From Petaurus breviceps papuanus (Eukaryota > Chordata > Mammalia > Diprotodontia > Petauridae), in NCBI GenBank assembly GCA_028583685.1, contig JAMXIF010000031.1, positions 5,553,268-5,617,267 on the forward strand: DNA of 64,000 bases, in the 5' to 3' direction. A program made the position numbers and the translations under genes. The notes under the pieces are model-generated. The model had not been told where the DNA came from and made no database searches. It saw nothing but the letters and a program-made list of their open reading frames with translations. Positions 10,741 to 21,771 of this stretch are shown piece after piece. The first letter of the stretch is position 1. Every line of letters begins with the position of its first letter.

Positions 10741-11139
10741 CTATGCAATGGGACAGTAGGACAGTAGGCATTCTTCACTCTTTTGTTTTTTCCTTTGTGT
10801 GCACAATGAAGCCATCTCTTCCAATCTTGCTCTTCTTCACTTAGGAGAATCAGGAACCTGTTCTTTCACTTAGTTTCAACTTCCTTATGATTTCTAGTTC
10901 AGTTTATAGTTATAATGCTGATATGGGTACCATTTATTTCATATAGAAGTGTGTTGGCTTTTTTTGTCACTGGGAAAGGTTTTGATGTTCAAAATATCTG
11001 CAACTAAATTAATAGTTAGAGATTGCCTGAAGAATGCTATGTTTAATATATGCTGTCCCACCTTGCCTTTTCTACCACTATGGAAAAGCATATGAGCAAG
11101 CCATTTTATGGTTGTTGTTTTTTAACTAGAGTTCAGTGG
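10741..11139. other. Unrecognised sequence
   Basis: Nothing was recognised beyond short T runs. Confidence 0.35.
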
Positions 11140-11397
11140 CCAAACAATTCATCAGTTTAGTCATTTTCTGTTATACCTGACTCTTCATCAATCCATTTGG
11201 GACTTTCTTTGCAAATATATTACAGTGGTTTGCCATTTCCTTCTCTAGAATATTTTAAATATAAGGAAACTGAGATGAACAGGGTTAAGGGACTTGCTCA
11301 GGGTTACACAGCTACTAAGTTTCTGAGGCCAGATTAGAGCCCCAGTCTTGTGACTCCAATCCCAGTACTCTATTCCCTGCACCACTTAAGAGCTGCC
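11140..11397 (-). repeat. SINE-C (tRNA-core-RTE type)
   Basis: Reverse-oriented long SINE. From the left it has the RTE-type tail ('tgactcttcatcaatccatt', 'agtggtttgccatttcc'), the core ('aggaaactgagatgaacagg', 'gacttgctcagggttacac') and the tRNA-type head at the right ('ctattccctgcaccactta'). Confidence 0.78.
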
Positions 11398-11511
11398 TTC
11401 AATAATTCATCACCTAGTGCCTAATTTACTGTTGATGGACCTTTTTGTACTTTTCTAGGTTGGCCCTTGGACTACTGTTAAAAGTCATAAAATATTACAA
11501 AGAATTTAAAA

Positions 11512-11536
11512 CATACACATATATATATATATACAT

Positions 11537-11573
<37 letters not shown>
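11512..11573. repeat. (TA)n/(CA)n microsatellite
   Basis: Alternating AT and AC dinucleotides over about 60 bp. Confidence 0.95.
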
Positions 11574-11575
<2 letters not shown>

Positions 11576-11814
11576 CAGTGGCAACTGATTATGATGGTTT
11601 CTTTTTTGAGAAACAGAAACATCCATCTAATAGAAGTATAACGACTGAAAGGTTTTGTTCAAGGGTGAAAACCTGTAATAACAATATAATTTGAAAGTCC
11701 CAATACATAAAGAATGTATGATTTCCTCATTGCACTGAACCCTTGGTGTGGGAAATTGCTAAATTAGTGTAGATCATACTGTTTATGTTTGGGAAGTTGC
11801 TAGAGAATATCAAA

Positions 11815-11925
11815 TTTTAGTGACTTGCTGAAAGTCACTAAAAAAGTGTTAGAAGTAGGATTTGAACCTGGATCTTTGTCTCCAGTGGTTTCTCATTGCC
11901 TTCAACATGATACAGCACAATACAA
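11815..11925 (-). repeat. MIR-related SINE
   Basis: The minus-strand core 'gacttgctgaaagtcac' is followed by 'ggatttgaacctggatc'. Confidence 0.5.
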
Positions 11926-13149
11926 CAGTGCCTCCCTGCTTTATTTTCTATTTCTTCCCATTCACATAAAACTAATACAGGGATAAATTTCTAATAAGGT
12001 TATATCCTTCCAAAAGGGAACTGTGACTTAAATGGGTTAATCGATGGCCCACAGAGATTGTAGAAAAAATCAAGGAAACAGTATTGGTTCATCTATTCCC
12101 TAGGTTTCACCAGTGGATCTGATTCTATGACTGCTAATTATTACCTAGTTTTTACTCCTGTTTTGACTTTGGACTCCTCATATTTATTGTGCACCTTGAG
12201 TTTTAGCTTTGTGAGTCCTTTCCTTGAACACTGATGAAGCTATGTCTTTCAATCCCAACCTAAATTGTTTGCTTTAATTTTATTTGGTCTTCTGACTTCA
12301 ATTTTCAGCCATAGGTTACAGTCCTGAGATTGACTCAGGTTTCTGTGATAGATATTGGTAGTCTCTTTGGTCAATCTCCATATCTTCACATCTCAGCAAG
12401 TCACAAAAGAAAGAGAAAAAAAGTATTGTCTCTACTACCCACATTAAATTTTTTGTTAAGGCCTCCTGAAATCAAGAAAAAAAGTCAGAAATAAAATAAA
12501 ATCTATCAGACTTTCTACTGAACTTTTATTGAACTATGTAGAACACTGCAAGTCTCTAAAGACTTAAGCTCTTCTGCTCCATCTGATGTTACCTATTTCT
12601 ATTTACTCATTAAATTTCTCTTGGGTGTTTGCTTTATAATGTTCTTCTCCTGTCTACTCTATTCCTTTTTTATGTAATACAAGAGAATCTGGCCTTCGGG
12701 TCACAGGGTTGACCTTGGATTCAACAAATGCTTTCTGTGTGAATACTTAATAAAAGTTTCTTATCCTCTAGTGCTCGTAGATAACTCTCTAAGATTTTAA
12801 GTTTACAGATATTTTGTAGACATACATTAGAGAAGGGAGACTCCATATTGTCATTTCCCTATTCTTTTGAAATCACAGATCTAGACCACACAAAACCAGA
12901 CAAAACCACTTTAGGTATATCTTTAGCCCTCCTCTTTCCTTAGATCTGATTTGTCAGTGATGTATCATTCATCTGCACATCTCTAACAAGTATCTCTTAG
13001 ATAATGAGGGAAAAAATCCATTCTTCACTGTTTGTTATTTATAACTTCCAACTCATGATTTTGGGCTGTTCTTTGCTATCTCTTTCACTACTTTAAACTT
13101 AATTTTTCATTCCTTCCCATATTCTTAAACAGTTGTAACCTCAACCATC
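11926..13149. other. Unrecognised sequence
   Basis: 1.2 kb without a recognisable element. No open frame exceeds about 60 codons, and there are no splice-framed exons that I can defend. Confidence 0.35.
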
Positions 13150-13880
13150 GTATCTCTCTCTCCCTCTCTTTCTTGAATCTTCAATCTCTCCCTCACTTCT
13201 GGGTCCTTCCCTACTGGCTTCAAATATGCCTGAATTCCCCTTTCTTTAAAAAGTTTTCACTTTACCACTCCCTTAAATTTTTATCATTTTTATCTTCTCC
13301 CTTTATCAATCAAACTAGAAAAGCTGTCTTTATGAACTACCTCCATGTCTCTTTTTACTCTTCAACCTTCTGCAATCTGGCTATTAGATTTCTCATTCAT
13401 CTGAAATGCCTTTCTACAAAGTTAACATTAATCTCTTATTGTACAAATCTGATGACTTTTTCTCATTTTGCTCACCCTCTCTGCTGCATTTGACACTGAT
13501 AGCCACCCTCTCCTATAATCTCTTCTCTCTGATGTTCTGTGATACCAATCTCTCCTGGTTCTCATTCTACTTGTTGGACTGATCTTTCTCTGTTATAATT
13601 ATTGAAATAACATCTAAGACATGTTTCCTATATGCAGATCTTCCATCAGGTTCTTTCCTGAGCTTTCCAGTTTTTTTCCCTTCCTCTATACTCCGGATCT
13701 TTCTTGGTAACTTCATCAATTTAACTACTGTTTTTAAGCAGATGATACCATCTAGCCCCAGTCTCTTCCATGAGCTCTAATCCAAAATAACTAGTTGCCT
13801 AGTGTTTCTTTCAAACTGGATATCAAAACTATCATGTTCAAAACTTACCCCTTAAGCATCCTTCTTCCTCCAGTTATCCA
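13150..13880 (+). repeat. L2 LINE, left part of a copy split by L1
   Basis: Sense L2 ORF2: 'cttcaatctctccctcact', 'ttccctactggcttcaaata' near 13208-13227, 'tgctgcatttgacactgata' (RT 'AAFDT' region) near 13480, 'tctcctggttctcattctac' near 13550. It stops where an antisense L1 begins. The same L2 resumes at about 21772 with the next segment of the L2 order and ends near 22930. The 106-codon frame at 13173-13493 is part of it. Confidence 0.72.
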
Positions 13881-15750
13881 TTTTATACTTTAAAAAACTT
13901 TAATAGTATTTTATTTTTCCCCAATTACATATCAAGAAAATTTTTAGCATTTAATTTTACAAGATTTTGCATTCTAAATTTTTCATCCTCCCTCCCCTTC
14001 CTTCTTCTGAAAATGGCAGGCAGTTTAATATAGTTTATATTTGTGCTATCATATAAAACATTTCCATATTCTTCACAGTTGTGAGAGAAGAAACAGATCA
14101 AAAGGAAAAAAATGAGAGAAGGTGAAAAAAATATGCTTTAATCTGAATTCAGAGTCCATCAGTTTCTTATCTGGATATGAATAGCATGAGTCCTTTTTAC
14201 TTGCCTTGGATCATTGTGCTGCAGAGAAGAACTGAGTCATTCATAGGTAATCATCACACAATACTGCTGATGCTGCGTACAAAGTTTCCCTGGTTCTGTT
14301 CATTTCATTTTGAATCATATCATAAATGTCTTTCCAAATTTTTCTGAAATCTGCCTGTTAATCATTTTTATTGTGCAATAGTACTCCATTACATTCATAT
14401 ACCACAGCTGGTTCAGCTATTCCCCAACTGATGGTTATCCCCTCAGTTTTCAATATTTTGCCACCATGAATAGGGCTCATATAAATATTTTTGCATGTAG
14501 GTCTTTTCCATTTTTTATGATCTCTTTGGGACATAGATCTAGTCGTGGTATTGCTAGATCAAAGGGTATGCTCAGTTTGGTTGCCTTTTGGACATATTTC
14601 CAAGTTAGTCTCTAGAATGGTTGGATCAGTTCATGACTCCACCAACAGTCTATCAGTTTCTGAATTTTTCTGCATCCTCTCCAGAATTTATCATTTTCCT
14701 TTTTTGTCATATTAGCCTCCTGATAGGTGTGAGGTGGTATCTCGGAGTTGTTTTAATGTGCATTTCTCTAATCAAAAGTGATTTAGAGCATTTCTTCATA
14801 TGCTTGTAGAAAGCTTTGATTTTTCATCTGAAAAGTGAATGTTCATGTCCTTTGACCATTGACCAGTTGGGGAATGGCTTATAGTCTTGTAAATTTGACT
14901 CAGTTCACTATATTTTTGAGAAATAAGGCCTTTATCAAAGAAACTTGCTATAAAGATTTTTTTCCCCAGGGCAGCATAGAAGTAGGAACACTCCCTACGC
15001 TTCCCCCATAACCACCTCAAATACCTATAAAAATGACTCTAAACAAACTTTAGGGCTACAGAACCCACAAAGTGACAGAGAGAAACAAACGTCCCACTGA
15101 AGACAACCCAGCAGCCCGACAGGAAGGGTCCATCCCAGTGTGCTGGGAGCCGAGCCCAGCCCCATGTTAGCCCATGGTTTTAGCCTCAGGGTGGCTCAAC
15201 CAGACACAGTTAGAGGAACATCGGGAGAGTGGATCACCAGCAGCTGTGGCGGTTTCGAGAATTATCAATCCATAAATGCCAAAGACAAAGTGAGAGGTCA
15301 GTGTACTTTGGGAATGGGGGTCCAGGAGTACAGCCCAGCCTCTGACCCCCAGAGGGAGAAGTGGCTGAGGTGCAACAGCCACCACCATGTAGCTACTTCA
15401 GAGCTCCTGGCCTGCAGATGGTAGGGAGACCAAGCGACCAGTCTGAGGGGTAATTGCTCTTGCTTTAACCTGCTTGGATCTGGATTGCTGTCTAGGGGGG
15501 AGGTCCTGGGATGTGTGATCAGTGCCCGAGCCAATGGAGGCTTCCAAGAGGGCAGCCAACTAAAGCTCTGGCAGCTGTAATAACCCCCAGCGATTTGTGA
15601 CAAAGCTCTCCTTTCTGGAAGCAGAGTTCTACTGTGGCAAAAAGCTCAAAAGTCAATTAATTTAGTCACAATGTAAGCAAGCAAAGGAAGCAAAGCAAGC
15701 ATAGCAATCTGACTTTGGATTCCTTTTTTGGGGACAAAAAGGATCAAAAC

Positions 15751-16905
15751 ATGGAACAGGAGGAAGACAACAAAGTCAGAACTCCTGCACCAAAAGCTTC
15801 CAAGAAAAGCATGAATTGGTTACAGGCAATAGAGGAGCTTAAGAAGGATTTTGAAAACCAAATAAGATAAATGGAGGAAAAATTGGAAAGAGAAATGAGA
15901 ATAACACAAGAAAATAATGAAAAGAGAGTCAACAACCTGACTGAAGAAAATAACACCTTAAAAATAGACTAAATCAAATGTCAAAAGATGCCCAAAAAGA
16001 CAATGAGGAGAAGAATGCTTTAAAAAGCCAAATATGCCAGATAGAAAAAGAATCTCAAAAGGTCACTGAAGAGAATAATTCCTTCAAAATTAGATTGGAG
16101 CAAATGGAAGCTAATGACTTTTTTTTAAGCAATTGGGGTTAAGTAACTTGCTCAAGGTTACATGGCCAGTTATTTCTGGGTGTGGTGCTGAGTATCTGAG
16201 CCCGGATTTGATCCAGGTCATCCCGACATTGGAGCCAGTGCTCCTACTCGCTGTGCTACCTGGCCGCCCCGAAGCTAATGACTTTATGAGAAATCAAGAT
16301 ACTATTAAACAGATCCAAAAGAATGCAAAAACAGAAGGCAATGTGAAATATCTCGTTGGAAAAATCTCTGACCTGGAAAATAAATCCAGAGAGATCATTT
16401 AAAAATTATTGGACTACCTGAAAGCCATGATCAAAAAAAGAACTATAACTCATCCTTCAAGAAATTCTCAAGGAATATTTCCCTGATGTTTTAGAATCAG
16501 AAGGCAAAATAGAGGTCGAAAGAATCAACCAATCACCTCTTATAAAAGACCTCAAAAGAAAACTCCTAGGAATATTATAGCCAGGTTCCAGAGTTCCCAG
16601 ATCAGAGAGAAAATATTAAAAGCATCCAAGAAGAAACAAGTTGAATATTGTGGAAACACAATCAGGATAACCCAGGATCTGGCTGCTTCTACACTGAGGG
16701 ATCCAGGGGCTTGGAATATGATATTCTGGAGGTGAAAGGAGCTGGTATTAAAACCAAAATCACCTACCCAGTAAAACTGAGTATCATGTTTCAGGGGAAA
16801 ATATGGTCATTCAATGAAATTGAAGAATTCAAGCATTCTTGATTAAAAAACCAGAGTTGAATAGAAAATTTGACATTGAGATACAAGAAGCAAGAGAAGC
16901 ATGAG
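15751..16905 (+). pseudogene. L1-type ORF1 remnant of the HAL1-like element
   Basis: An ATG at 15751 opens 'MEQEEDNKVRTPAPKASKKS', continuing with a Glu/Lys-rich coiled-coil start. An in-frame TAA follows after 39 codons. Downstream frames carry the coiled coil ('IEKESQKVTEENN' region near 16030-16085), the RRM-entry motif 'DLENKS' near 16372, and the C-terminal 'FNEIEEFKHS' near 16812. A SINE-B interrupts it at 16122-16270. ORF1p is the RNA-binding trimeric chaperone of L1 particles. This copy cannot encode it intact. Confidence 0.72.
16122..16270 (-). repeat. SINE-B inside HAL1-like ORF1, with 15-bp target duplication
   Basis: Reverse-oriented full SINE-B with 'gaagctaatgacttt' repeated exactly at 16107-16121 and 16271-16285. 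The 89-codon frame at 16133-16402 is a SINE/ORF1 read-through artefact. Confidence 0.95.
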
Positions 16906-17035
16906 AAGATAAACAGGGAAAACAAATCATAAGGAACTTATCAAAGTTGAATTATTTACATTCTTACATGGAAAAATGATAATTGTAATTTATGAAACTT
17001 TTCTCAGTGTGAGAATAGTTGAAGGAAATATAAAT

Positions 17036-17145
17036 GTATAGATAGATATGTATACATACATATGTATGTCTATATAGGAGGGTATATGGGCATATGAATA
17101 CATATATGAGTGTTTGTATATATGTGTACAGGTATATATAGACAG
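17036..17145. repeat. (TATG/TA)n-rich tract in the HAL1-like element
   Basis: An imperfect ATAG/TATG/TATA array. The equivalent position of the second element (31136-31236) also holds a TA/GT tract, so it is an inherited feature of this repeat family. It produces the Tyr/Ile-rich minus-strand open frames at 16964-17266. Confidence 0.85.
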
Positions 17146-17181
17146 AAGGCATAGGACCAGTTGAATAGGAAAGGATGATAC

Positions 17182-17707
17182 TGTAGCGGCAAGCACCCCA
17201 AGCGTCCTCAGGGTTTACTGCCACCACAGGTTCTTGGATATGCTTTGATAAAGGAAAGCAACTCAAAATGGGTTAACAAGCTTACTTTAATCAGTCAAAC
17301 ATGTATCGTTTACCTAGTTCAGGGGGAAAAGGTCAGCACCCCGAACTTCAGAATACACAGAATGAATTATCAAGACAGAAACAGATCAAGTAGACAGATT
17401 TCCAAACTGTCCAGCCATTATATCCATACCCAATCAACATCTGGGTTTTTCAAAGCCAGGGGGGCTCTGGACAACGGCTTCCCAGAATCCATATCAAATC
17501 ACAGAACACTTCTCAAAGTGAGCCCCCCAAAACAAAGCTACACATCAGGGCTTATATAGCCTTCTCCTGGCTCAGAGAATGTAACAACCTTCTGGACCCA
17601 CTGGCCAATCAAGAAGTATCTACTGAAAAACAAGCCTCCCACCCCAGGCTCCAGGTGCACTTTAGCCTAGGGGCAGGGAAGATCTTTAAATATGCATTTC
17701 CATTACA
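17182..17707 (-). mobile_element. Solo retroviral LTR (ERV), copy 1
   Basis: A 526-bp fossil LTR in antisense orientation. The ends are of the TG...CA type (minus-strand start 'tgtaatgg', end 'gctaca'). A perfect 5-bp target repeat 'gatac' flanks it at 17177-17181 and 17708-17712. It contains a CCAAT-like 'gattggcc' and a TATA-like 'ctatataag' in LTR order. No internal retroviral sequence is present, so it looks like the product of LTR-LTR recombination. It is inserted in the HAL1-like tail. It is related to the LTR at 50280-50900, with similarity at both ends. The ERV class is not assigned. Confidence 0.85.
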
Positions 17708-18542
17708 GATACTTAAAAGGTTAAATTAAGATGTGAGAGAGGAATATAATGAGAGGAGAAGGGGAGAGACAGAATGGGGTAAATTATTCCATATAGAAGG
17801 GGCGAGGGAAAACTGTTACAATGGAGGGGAAAAAACAGGAAGGCAGAATTTGGCTTAGGGAGGGAATATACACTAAATAGGGTATCTCACCCTACAGGAA
17901 AGTAAGGGGGAAAGAGATGAGAAGGGGGATGATGGAGGGAAGGGCTGGTTGGGGGTGAGGGAAGTTGGAAGCATACACTTTTGAAAAGGGACAGGATCAA
18001 AGTAGAGAATAGAACAAGTGGGGATGGGATAGGATGGAGGGAAATATAGTCAATCTTTTACAATGTATCCACTATGGAAATTTTTTGCATAGCTAGACAT
18101 GTACAACCTATATTGAATTGCTTATCTTTCCAGTAAAGCTCGGTGATGAAGGAGGAAGGGAAAGAATCTGGAATCCAAAATTTTAATATCACATGTTTAA
18201 AGAAACATATATATGATATTGTTATATTTTTACATGCAACTGGAAAGTATGATATACAGGCACTGGGGTATAGAGATCCATCTTGCCCTTCTCGAAAGTT
18301 GGAGGGAGTATGGGGAAGCATATAGGAGAAAGCAGATTGGGGCAGGGGTTGTACAGTGGGATCGCTGTTTTGAGGTGGTTGGTAGGGGAAAGATAGGGAG
18401 AAAATTTGTAACTCAAAATCTTGTGGAAATGAATGATGTAAAATAAAAATAAACATAAAATTTAATTAAAAAATGATTTTCCCCCAGCTTTCTCTTATCC
18501 TTCTAATCTTGCTTGCATTGCTTTTATTTGTACACATTTTTT

Positions 18543-18690
18543 TTTATTTTAATATAATCTAAATTATCTTTCTACATGTTGTAATGCTCTCTTATATCCT
18601 GTTTGGTCATGAATTCTTCCACTACCCATAGATCTAACAGGTAGACTATCCCTTGCTCTTCTAATTTGATTGCCTAATTGTATATTGTAC
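18543..18690 (-). repeat. L1 ORF2 C-terminal piece next to the internal deletion
   Basis: Antisense L1 sequence equivalent to 45600-45720 ('gtaatgctctctta', 'gtttggtcat'). It continues the host L1 after the HAL1-like insertion and then meets endonuclease-type sequence near 18690, which marks the internal ORF2 deletion. Confidence 0.65.
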
Positions 18691-19434
18691 CATTTAGCAA
18701 GATGTAGTTTCCTCCCTTATCTCTTTTGATTAGGTTGATTTTTGCTTTTATTCTGTCTGACATCAGAGTTCCTAGCCCTGCTGTTTTGTTTTGTTTTGTT
18801 TTTAACTTTAGCTGATGTATAGTAGATTCTGCTCCAGTTCCTAACCTTTACCCTGGGTCTGTCTTTCTGCTTCCAGTGTCTTTATTGTAAACAACATATT
18901 GTTAGATTCTGATTTTTGATCTACTATGCTATCTACTTCCTTTTTATGTGAAAATTCATCTCATTTGCATTCACAGTTAGGATTACTGCCTATATATTTC
19001 CCTTCATCCTGTTTTTCCTCTCTCTCCTTTCACCCTTTCCTTCCTCACCAGGGTTTTGTTACTGTCTACCACCTCCCCTGATCTGTACACCCTACTGTTA
19101 CTTCCTACCTCTCCTCCATTAATTAATCTCCTGCCCTCCTATTTCCATGTCAGGTAAGATAGATTTCTATATTCAACTGATTGTGTATATTATTCCCTCT
19201 TTAAGCCAATACTGATGAGAGTAAGGTTCAAGTGATGCCCAAACTTGACCTCCCATCTTTCCCTCCACTGTAGGAAGTCTTTCTTTCTCAAGTGAGATAA
19301 TTTACGCCATTCTACCTCTCTCTTTCATCTGTACATCTCTTAATTTTTAATGCCATTCCCTAAATTTCACCTTATACTCATACCCTCTGTCTATGTATAT
19401 TCCTTTTAGTCATACTTCTAGTGGTAGACTTTTT

Positions 19435-19728
19435 TTTTAAGCAATCAGGGTTAAGTAACTTTCTCAAGGTTACATGGCCAGTTATTTCTGGGTGTGGTGC
19501 TAAGTATCTGAGCCCAGATTTGATCCAGGTCATCCTGATACTGGAGCTGGTGCTCTTACTCACTGAGCCACCTGGCCGCCCCTAAGCAATTGGGGTTAAG
19601 TAACTTGCTCAAGGTTACACGGCCAGGTGTTTCTGGGTGGGTGCTAAGTGTCTGAGCCCGGATTCGATCCCCAGGTCATCCCGACACTAGAACCGGTGCT
19701 CTTACTCGCTGTGCTACCTGGCCACCCG
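19435..19728 (-). repeat. SINE-B head-to-tail dimer with one target duplication
   Basis: Two SINE-B units in the same (minus) orientation: left unit about 19435-19582 with the T run, right unit 19583-19728 without a T run between them. The direct repeat 'tagtggtagactttt' / 'tagtgatagactttt' occurs only at the outer ends (19419-19433 and 19729-19743). The units differ at several positions. The host is the antisense L1. Confidence 0.9.
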
Positions 19729-20451
19729 TAGTGATAGACTTTTAAAGAATTATAAGCATCATCTTCCTATGTAGGGATATAAACAGTTGAGCTTTATTTA
19801 ATCTCTTATATTTTCTTTTCCCTTTTTACCTCCATATACTTCTTTTAGTCCTGATATTGGAGGTCAAATTTTTAGTTTAGTTTTTGTCTTCTCCTTATGA
19901 AGGCTTGAATTCTTTCTACTGCATTGAATGATCATATTCCCCCTTTATGTATTGTTTAATTTTGGTGCATGGGTGATTCTTGGTTGTAGTCCTAGCTTCT
20001 TTGCCTTCCAGAATATCATGTTCTATTACCTCTCATCCTTTAATGTTACAGTTGCCAAGTTCTATGTGATCCTGATTGTGCCTCCCCAATATTTGAATTG
20101 TTTCTTTCTGGGCAATTGGGGTATGTTTTTCCTTTACCTGATAGTTTTGAGATTTGTCTATAAAGTTCCTTGGTGTTTTTATTTTTGGATCTCTTTCTTG
20201 AAGTGATAGGTAGATGATTTCAGTGTATATTTTGCCCTCTGATTCCAGGACACCAGTACAGTTTTCCTTGATCATTTCTTGAAAGATGCTGTCCTGGTAC
20301 TCCTTTTGATTACGACTTTCAGGTAGTCAAGTGATTCTGATTTTGTCCCTCTTGGATCTCTTTTCCAGGTTTGTTGCTTTTCCCATGAGGTATTTTACAT
20401 TTCTTCCCTTTTATTTCATTCCTTTTTAATTTGTTTGATTGATTTATGATG

Positions 20452-20697
20452 TCACATAGAGTCATTAGCTTTCACTTTTCCAATTCTAACCTTTAAGGTG
20501 TTTTCCTCAATTAAATTTTGTAATTTCTTTTCCATTTTGCCAGTTGCACTCTTTAAGAAGTTGTTTTCTTCAGTGTATTTTTGTATCTCCTTTTCCATTT
20601 GGCCAATTGTACTTTTTAAGCCATTTTCCAAGCTGTTGACTCTTCTTTCATAATTCTCTTGCGCCACTCTCATTTCTTTTCCCAGTTTTTCCTCCAC
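20452..20697 (-). pseudogene. L1 ORF1 coiled-coil fragment
   Basis: Minus-strand peptide 'MEEKLGKEMRVAQENYERRV' continuing as heptad-like Leu/Glu/Lys repeats, the ORF1p coiled coil. It lies between the L1 5' UTR (right) and the RRM/CTD remnants (left, about 20400-19750), which have lost their frame. Confidence 0.75.
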
Positions 20698-21287
20698 CTC
20701 TTGTATATGGCTTTGAGCTCCCTTTTGAGCTCTTCCATGAGTTATTTCTGGATTTCAGACCACTTCTGCATTTTCTTTGGAGTTGTTGTTCTCTTCGGCA
20801 TTTGTGTCTTTCCTGTCACCATAATAGCTTTCTCTGGTCAGATTATTGTTTTGTTGCTGTTTACTTATCTTTTTTTTGCCTTTTTCCTTTCTTTTAAATT
20901 TGAACTCTGATCCCAGGGTGGAAGGGGCACTGTCTCATGCTTCTTGTGTTTGTGGCTGCAGGTCCTGGCTGTTTACCTGGTGCTGTACTGATATTGTCCT
21001 GAGGCCCTTGGGGGACCCTCATTTTTGGTGCTGTGCTGAGGGAGTGGGGTAGGTGTTGACTGGCACTGTTAGAGGTCATAGGGGTCTGACAATGTACTTG
21101 GTGCTGAGCTAGGGTCCTAGTGGTGGTTCTGTCATGTGCTGAGGTAGGTGAGGTGTTTCTGTTTCCCTGGGGCTACCCTTAAGTACATGATGATCTGGTC
21201 TCTGGAGGCTACCTGTTTGCCCAGGGCTAAGCTGAAGTGTGGTTGGGTAGGCACTGGTGGCTGTCTGTTCTCTTAGCCTCTTAGCCC

Positions 21288-21310
21288 CTCCCCCCTCCCC
21301 CCCCCCCCCA
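21288..21310 (-). other. C/G homopolymer tract in the L1 5' UTR
   Basis: Cytosine-rich on the plus strand, so G-rich on the L1 sense strand. This could form a G-quadruplex. Confidence 0.6.
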
Positions 21311-21771
21311 TAGGGTTGTCATCTACCTGTTTGTGCAGGACTGTGCTGAATCATGTGGAAGTCAGGCTGCTAGAGGATGCCTGCCTGCCTGGGGCTAAAC
21401 TGAAGCATGAGGTAGTTCTTAGAACTGGAGTCTGCCAGTTTCCCTGGATATGCTAAGCCATGTTGAGGCACCCGGCATTCACATTTGCCTGTTCTACCAC
21501 ACTGGGGCTCAGGATCTCTTGCCAGTTTGCTGAGGTGCAACTTGATGCTGGAATACTTACTGTCTGGACTGTGCTCTCCTTTCACTCAAGTAAGATGGAC
21601 CTTTCTTGCCAATCCTTTAAGTTTCCTGGGGTAAAAGATTGTTTCACCCCATCTTTTTGCTAGTTCTGATTTTTCTAGGATCTGTCTTGGGGCTCTTTTT
21701 TATGGTTGTTTGGAGGAGAGTATGGGACAGTTACAGTGATTTACTGCTTACTCTACTATCTTGGCTTCCAG

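Larger units (their letters stand above)
14969..18474 (+). mobile_element. HAL1-like element (L1 derivative without ORF2)
   Basis: A sense copy with an L1-type 5' UTR (14969-15750), an ORF1 remnant (15751 to about 16900), then about 1.5 kb of purine-rich non-coding sequence homologous to the L1 inter-ORF region, ending in an A-rich tail. No endonuclease or RT segment is present. The flanks 'gatttttttcccca' (14955-14968) and 'gattttccccca' (18475-18486) look like a target duplication in the antisense L1 host. The architecture matches the published idea of 'half-L1' (HAL1) elements that keep ORF1 only and would borrow RT in trans. It carries a SINE-B and a solo LTR, so it predates both. The 132-codon minus-strand frame at 18058-18456 is in its non-coding tail. 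Confidence 0.8.
13881..21771 (-). mobile_element. L1 LINE, internally deleted, hosting nested insertions
   Basis: An antisense L1 read right to left. The 5' UTR is about 21771-20900, starting at 'ccaagatag' and including a long G run on the minus strand (C run at 21288-21310). ORF1 follows (coiled coil at 20697-20452), then the inter-ORF region, then the first part of the ORF2 endonuclease remnant (about 19000-18690). There is a jump near 18660-18690 to the ORF2 C-terminal part (18680-18487 and 14954-14000), and a 3' end near 13880. The central ORF2 (rest of the endonuclease and the RT core) is missing. A HAL1-like element is inserted at 14969-18474 and a SINE dimer at 19435-19728. It lies inside an L2 copy and is therefore younger than it. 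Confidence 0.8.

Noticed and set aside
13173-13493. 106-codon plus-strand frame
   Set aside because: It is decayed L2 ORF2, not a host gene.
15140-15603. Overlapping frames on both strands in a GC-richer stretch
   Set aside because: This is the L1-type 5' UTR of the HAL1-like element. Its raised GC content makes long frames likely by chance.
16964-17266. Tyr/Ile-rich minus-strand open frames
   Set aside because: Translation of a TATG/TA microsatellite plus LTR sequence.
18058-18456. 132-codon minus-strand open frame and overlapping frames on the other strand
   Set aside because: It lies in the non-coding tail of the HAL1-like element. The same frame fragment recurs in the copy at 57775-58632, showing repeat origin rather than a gene.
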